Origin: Lentzea atacamensis
GTDB taxonomy: Bacteria; Actinomycetota; Actinomycetes; Mycobacteriales; Pseudonocardiaceae
Direction of reading: 5' to 3'
NCBI RefSeq assembly: GCF_003269295.1
Contig: NZ_QLTT01000009.1
Location: 267,853 to 331,852 of the forward strand
Length of the DNA: 64,000 nucleotides
Below are positions 60,946 through 64,000 of this stretch, one piece after another. Each line of letters begins with the position of its first letter. The stretch's first letter is position 1. Position numbers and translations under genes: made by a program. Below the pieces are notes generated by a model, which was not told where the DNA came from, searched no databases, and saw only the letters and a list, made by a program, of their open reading frames with translations.

Positions 60946-61818
60946 GCGGGCGAACATGTTCTGCGACGACTCGTTGCCCGAGTAGATCGACGCGGCGGCC
61001 TGCGGTCGTGCTCCGTGGTCCGCCGCGAGCTTCCACAGCAGTTCCGTGATCAACGCGGCGCCCACGCCCTGGCCGCGAACATCCGGTTCGACGGCCACGA
61101 AGTCGATGTAGTACTCCTCGGGCTGGGCCTTGCCCGCCGCGTACCCGATGACGCGTTCGCCGTCCATGGCGACGACGACGGTGCGGTTCTCCGGTTTGGA
61201 TTCGACGAGTTGCTTGCCGGACAGGTACGTCCGCGGGAAACATCGCTCGTGCAACACGGCCACGGCCTCGTGCACGTAACGGTCGGTGGGCAGCACGCGC
61301 ATCTCACGTTCGCTGGGGCACTTCGCGTCCCTCAGCAGCAACGTGCGCAGCTCCCCGTTGTCCAGTATGTGGATCGCACTGGCTTTGCCGGCGCTGAAGC
61401 CGTGGCGTTCGGCGAACGCCGCCAGCCGCCGGTGGGCGGTGTGCCCGTAGAGCTCGAGGTCGGTGATGCCGGTGAGGAGTTCGGCGGCGCGCCGGAACAT
61501 CGCGTCGGCGGTCTGGTCCCAGATGCGGCTGCCCGCCGGGTGGTTGACCGGTACGTCGACGAACGGCCCGTGCAGCCACGCGCGGCCCAGGTCAGCGTCG
61601 ATCTCCACGCTGAGCATGCCCGTGATGTTGTCGTCGGCGTCGACGGCCACCACCGTGCAGTCGGCCCAGCTGGGCTCGAACTCGCCGAGTTCCGCGCGGA
61701 GCTCGTCGACTGTCTCACCGAGGTACCCGATGTGATGCGCGTTGTCGGCCTGGAGCCGGACCAGCAGCGCCATCGTGGCGCCGAGGTCGCCAGGTTCGGC
61801 GAAACGGATGTCGTACAT
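60895..61818 (-). CDS. Double-GNAT acetyltransferase
   Basis: The 307-residue protein is taken from the ATG at 61816-61818 (MYDIRFAEPGDLGATMALLV) with GGAATGG-type spacing; longer frames cross the divergent gene. Two GNAT folds: the N-terminal half has ITGMLSVEIDADLGRAWLHG, and the C-terminal half has the acetyl-CoA loop VAVEPDVRGQGVGAALITEL and YSGNESSQNMFARLGFRLHI. The first half looks to have lost the RxxGxG/A loop, so only the second is probably catalytic. Substrate unknown. Confidence 0.8.
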   Translation of the reverse strand: MYDIRFAEPGDLGATMALLVRLQADNAHHIGYLGETVDELRAELGEFEPSWADCTVVAVDADDNITGMLSVEIDADLGRAWLHGPFVDVPVNHPAGSRIWDQTADAMFRRAAELLTGITDLELYGHTAHRRLAAFAERHGFSAGKASAIHILDNGELRTLLLRDAKCPSEREMRVLPTDRYVHEAVAVLHERCFPRTYLSGKQLVESKPENRTVVVAMDGERVIGYAAGKAQPEEYYIDFVAVEPDVRGQGVGAALITELLWKLAADHGARPQAAASIYSGNESSQNMFARLGFRLHIELVSYRHTA

Positions 61819-61884
61819 GGAAGGAATGGTTGCTCCCTCGACGGCTCGGCGCGAGGGAGTTTTCGGCCGGGTAAAATGGCGCGG

Positions 61885-62795
61885 ATGTCCGCGAAATCGC
61901 GCTCGTCGATCTCCGGCACGGTCCACGGGCCCGTCACCCAGATCGGCAACGTGCGCGGCGACGTGCACATCAGCACGTCACCAGGGGTGTCCTGGCCCGT
62001 GCACGTGGGCGTCGTCCCACGTCAGTCCGACTGCTACCAGGACCGCCCCACGACCCGTCTGACCGGCCTCGCGGTGCTGCGCGGTATGGGAGGCGTCGGC
62101 AAGGTGCTCGGTCCGCAACGCTCTCCAGCCGCAACGACCTCGCGAGCCTGCGCAGGACCGCAGGCGATCCCCTCGGCTCCGTTCGAGAACTGGAAGAACT
62201 CTTGACCGATCAGCGGGCGGCGCTCGGCGCCGACCACCCCGACACCCAGACCTCTCGGAACAGCCTGGCGGAAAGCCTCCTGGACGCGGGCGATCCGGCC
62301 GGTGCCGTCCGCGAGTTCGAACGGCTCGCCGAGGACCAGGGCCGCCGGTACGGCGTACGGCACCCGGAAACGCTGACAACGCGGACCAACCTGGCCAGGA
62401 CCAGGGCTCACGCGGGCGATTTCAAGCGAGCGATCACGGAGTTCAGGGCGCTCGTCGAGGACTACACCGACGTCGCGGGTGCGGACCACCCCCAGACCCT
62501 CGACGCGCGGCTGAACCTGGCGAGGATGCTCGGCGCCGCATCGCAGTTCGCGAAGGCCATCCGCGCCTGCGAGCCGCTGCTGCGCGACCAGGTCCGCGTG
62601 CTGGGCCCTGAGCACGCCGACACGGTGGAGACCTGGCAGCTGCTGGCCAACCTGCGCTACCGGACGGGCGACGTCGAAGGGGCGATCGAGGAGCAGGAAC
62701 AGTTGCTGGCGGCACTGTCGCGCACCCTCATGCCCACCCACGACCGGATCACCAAGCTGAAGCGCGACATCGCGTTCTTGAAGAGATCCACCTGA
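61885..62795 (+). pseudogene. NB-ARC/TPR regulator with its ATPase deleted
   Basis: The N-terminus (SSISGTVHGPVTQIGNVRGD, VHISTSPG) is the usual lead-in of actinomycete NB-ARC-TPR proteins and reaches the P-loop (LAVLRGMGGVGK, ending at 62102). The sequence then jumps, in another frame, straight to TPR repeats (ASLRRTAGDPLGSVRELEEL, GADHPDTQTSRNSLAESLLD and three more 42-residue units ending at 62795). The NB-ARC core has been removed by a deletion near 62102-62125. A TTG at 62202 could still start the TPR part. Confidence 0.8.
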
Positions 62796-62870
62796 GGTAC
62801 GCCTCACACGACCGGGCCGCCACCCAGATTCGGGCTTGCAGGGCTGGTGAGGGTGGGGGACTCTTCTACA

Positions 62871-63209
62871 GTGAGTGAGGAAACGATCCAACTCGATCTC
62901 AACGAAACCGGGGTGGCCGTCGACCTGCCCTTGCCGACGAACAACCGGGACGGCGTCCAGGGTGTTCCGTACCGGCCGGTCGAATTCCGTGACGATGACC
63001 TGCCCACCGCACTCGAGCGCGCGGCCGCGTGGTTGCGGCAGACGCAAGAGTGGCTGGGCGAGCCCGTGGACGTCATCGCAGTTCATCTCGACTACGACGA
63101 CACCCATGGCAACCCGTACTACGACCTCAAGCTGCTGTGCAACGACGAGGACCTCGCGGGCGTGCCGAAGGTCATGCGAGAACACGAAGGGGCCGCTACC
63201 GGTCAGTAG
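62871..63209 (+). CDS. Hypothetical small acidic protein
   Basis: The 112-residue protein is taken from the GTG at 62871 (VSEETIQLDLNETGVAVDLP), with GGGGGA upstream; a start 24 bases earlier is possible. It is acidic, with LPTALERAAAWLRQTQEWLG and VDVIAVHLDYDDTHGNPYYD LKLLCNDEDL. No signal peptide, membrane helix or known family. It may be the distal gene after the NB-ARC remnant or stand alone. Confidence 0.6.
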   Translation: MSEETIQLDLNETGVAVDLPLPTNNRDGVQGVPYRPVEFRDDDLPTALERAAAWLRQTQEWLGEPVDVIAVHLDYDDTHGNPYYDLKLLCNDEDLAGVPKVMREHEGAATGQ

Positions 63210-63233
63210 CTTTTCCGGCTACCGTTCGGAAGC

Positions 63234-63947
63234 ATGTCGGATCGCGTATATCCCCCGGTGATCGCCGCAGCCAAGCTCATGTTCAAGCTGCTGGACCTGC
63301 AGATCACCGTCGAAGGGGCGCACCACGTCCCGCGTACCGGAGGAGCGGTGCTGGCGTCCAACCACGTCAGCTACCTCGACTTCATCTTCGCGGGCTACGG
63401 CGCGCGTCCTTCGGGGCGCCTCACGCGGTTCATGGCGAAGCACGAGATCTTCGCCAACAAGATCGCAGGCCCGCTCATGCGCGGCATGCACCACATCCCC
63501 GTCGACCGGAGCGCGGGCCAGGCCTCCTTCCAGCAGGCCCTGTCCGCGCTCCGCACCGGCGAGGTCGTCGGGATCTTCCCCGAGGCCACCATCAGCCGGT
63601 CGTTCACGGTCAAGGACATCAAGTCCGGCGCCAACCGCCTGGCGCACGAGGCCGGAGTGCCGCTCGTCCCGATGGCGCTGTGGGGCACCCAGCGCCTGTG
63701 GACCAAGGGCCGGCCCAAGAACCTGACGCAACGGCACGTGCCGATCAAGATCCTCATCGGCGAGCCGTTCGAGCCCTCCCCCGGCGACTCCGGTGACGCG
63801 TTGCTGCGCAAGCGCATGCAGGACCTGCTGGACGTCGCGCAGGCGAGCTACCCCGTCGAGCCGGGCGCGTGGTGGGCGCCGGCACACCTGGGCGGCGGCG
63901 CACCGACGCCGGAAGAGGCGGCGCGACTCGACGCCAGCGGGCGCTGA
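63234..63947 (+). CDS. 1-Acylglycerol-3-phosphate acyltransferase-like (PlsC family)
   Basis: Acylates lysophosphatidate or a related lysolipid at the membrane. The 237-residue protein has LASNHVSYLDFIFAGYG (HxxxxD motif I, here NHVSYLD), the FVGx-like IPVDRS segment, and VVGIFPEATISRSFTV (motif III, FPEAT). The PlsC domain spans about residues 20-190. It lies 24 bases downstream of the preceding gene. The last 53 bases of the window hold no recognised feature. Confidence 0.88.
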   Translation: MSDRVYPPVIAAAKLMFKLLDLQITVEGAHHVPRTGGAVLASNHVSYLDFIFAGYGARPSGRLTRFMAKHEIFANKIAGPLMRGMHHIPVDRSAGQASFQQALSALRTGEVVGIFPEATISRSFTVKDIKSGANRLAHEAGVPLVPMALWGTQRLWTKGRPKNLTQRHVPIKILIGEPFEPSPGDSGDALLRKRMQDLLDVAQASYPVEPGAWWAPAHLGGGAPTPEEAARLDASGR

Positions 63948-64000
63948 CCTGCGGATACAAGGTTTTCACAAGCCTCGTCGGGCAGAGTGGTCTCTGCGCA

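Overview
The window is high-GC chromosomal DNA from a filamentous actinomycete. GTG starts, 1-4 nt gene overlaps, WhiG, a DUF2469-rnhB-lepB-rplS-trmD-rimM-KH-rpsP block and a cdsA-frr-pyrH-tsf-rpsB block all point to Actinobacteria. The gene mix and the actinobacterial-type TTGTCCACA DnaA boxes suggest Pseudonocardiales (Lentzea/Saccharothrix/Actinosynnema-like); the genus is inference. No rRNA, tRNA, CRISPR array, intact insertion sequence or biosynthetic megasynthase was seen.

Layout. (1) 0-4.8 kb is a small accessory island with lower GC than its surroundings. It holds a broken RHS/YD-repeat polymorphic toxin whose C-terminal deaminase domain is intact, immunity-like genes behind it, an aldo/keto reductase cut at a 17-bp direct repeat, and a 53-bp palindrome. 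(2) 4.8-15 kb carries a methyltransferase, a VOC protein, a frameshifted ECF sigma/anti-sigma pair, cdsA-frr-pyrH-tsf-rpsB, an M23 peptidase, whiG and xerC. (3) 15-22 kb carries an M48 metalloprotease fused to a SecD-like domain, dprA-comM-yraN, and an array of about seven 140-bp tandem repeats built from hairpins between comM and dprA. (4) 22-27.4 kb is rnhB, two tandem signal peptidases, rplS, trmD, rimM, khpA and rpsP. (5) 27.5-40 kb holds pxpA, a CPBP protease, an ECF41-like sigma with its carboxymuconolactone decarboxylase partner, an amidohydrolase, ffh, a HAD/P-loop pair, a secreted HAF-repeat protein, and amt-glnB-glnD. (6) 42.6-56.7 kb is a purine-catabolism and glyoxylate-assimilation region. 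(7) 56.9-64 kb carries ftsY, anmK with a coupled sodium/solute symporter, a double GNAT protein, an internally deleted NB-ARC/TPR gene and a PlsC acyltransferase.

How the genes work together. Region 6 is the clearest pathway. Uricase and OHCU decarboxylase (rightward) make allantoin. Allantoinase and allantoicase (leftward operon hyi-glxR-gcl-glxK-allB-alc) open it to ureidoglycolate. Gcl, tartronate semialdehyde reductase and glycerate kinase turn glyoxylate into phosphoglycerate, while malate synthase drains glyoxylate into malate. A shared ATTGCGGAA-type operator lies in the hyi/uraD divergent promoter and in the aceB/iclR promoter, so the IclR protein at 55967-56707 probably controls the whole set. 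5-Hydroxyisourate hydrolase and ureidoglycolate lyase are not in the window. The Gcl here has Glu at residue 51, where the founding member of the family has Val.

Several broken genes (RHS toxin, ECF sigma, inositol-monophosphatase-like gene, NB-ARC/TPR gene) show active decay of accessory genes beside conserved housekeeping blocks.
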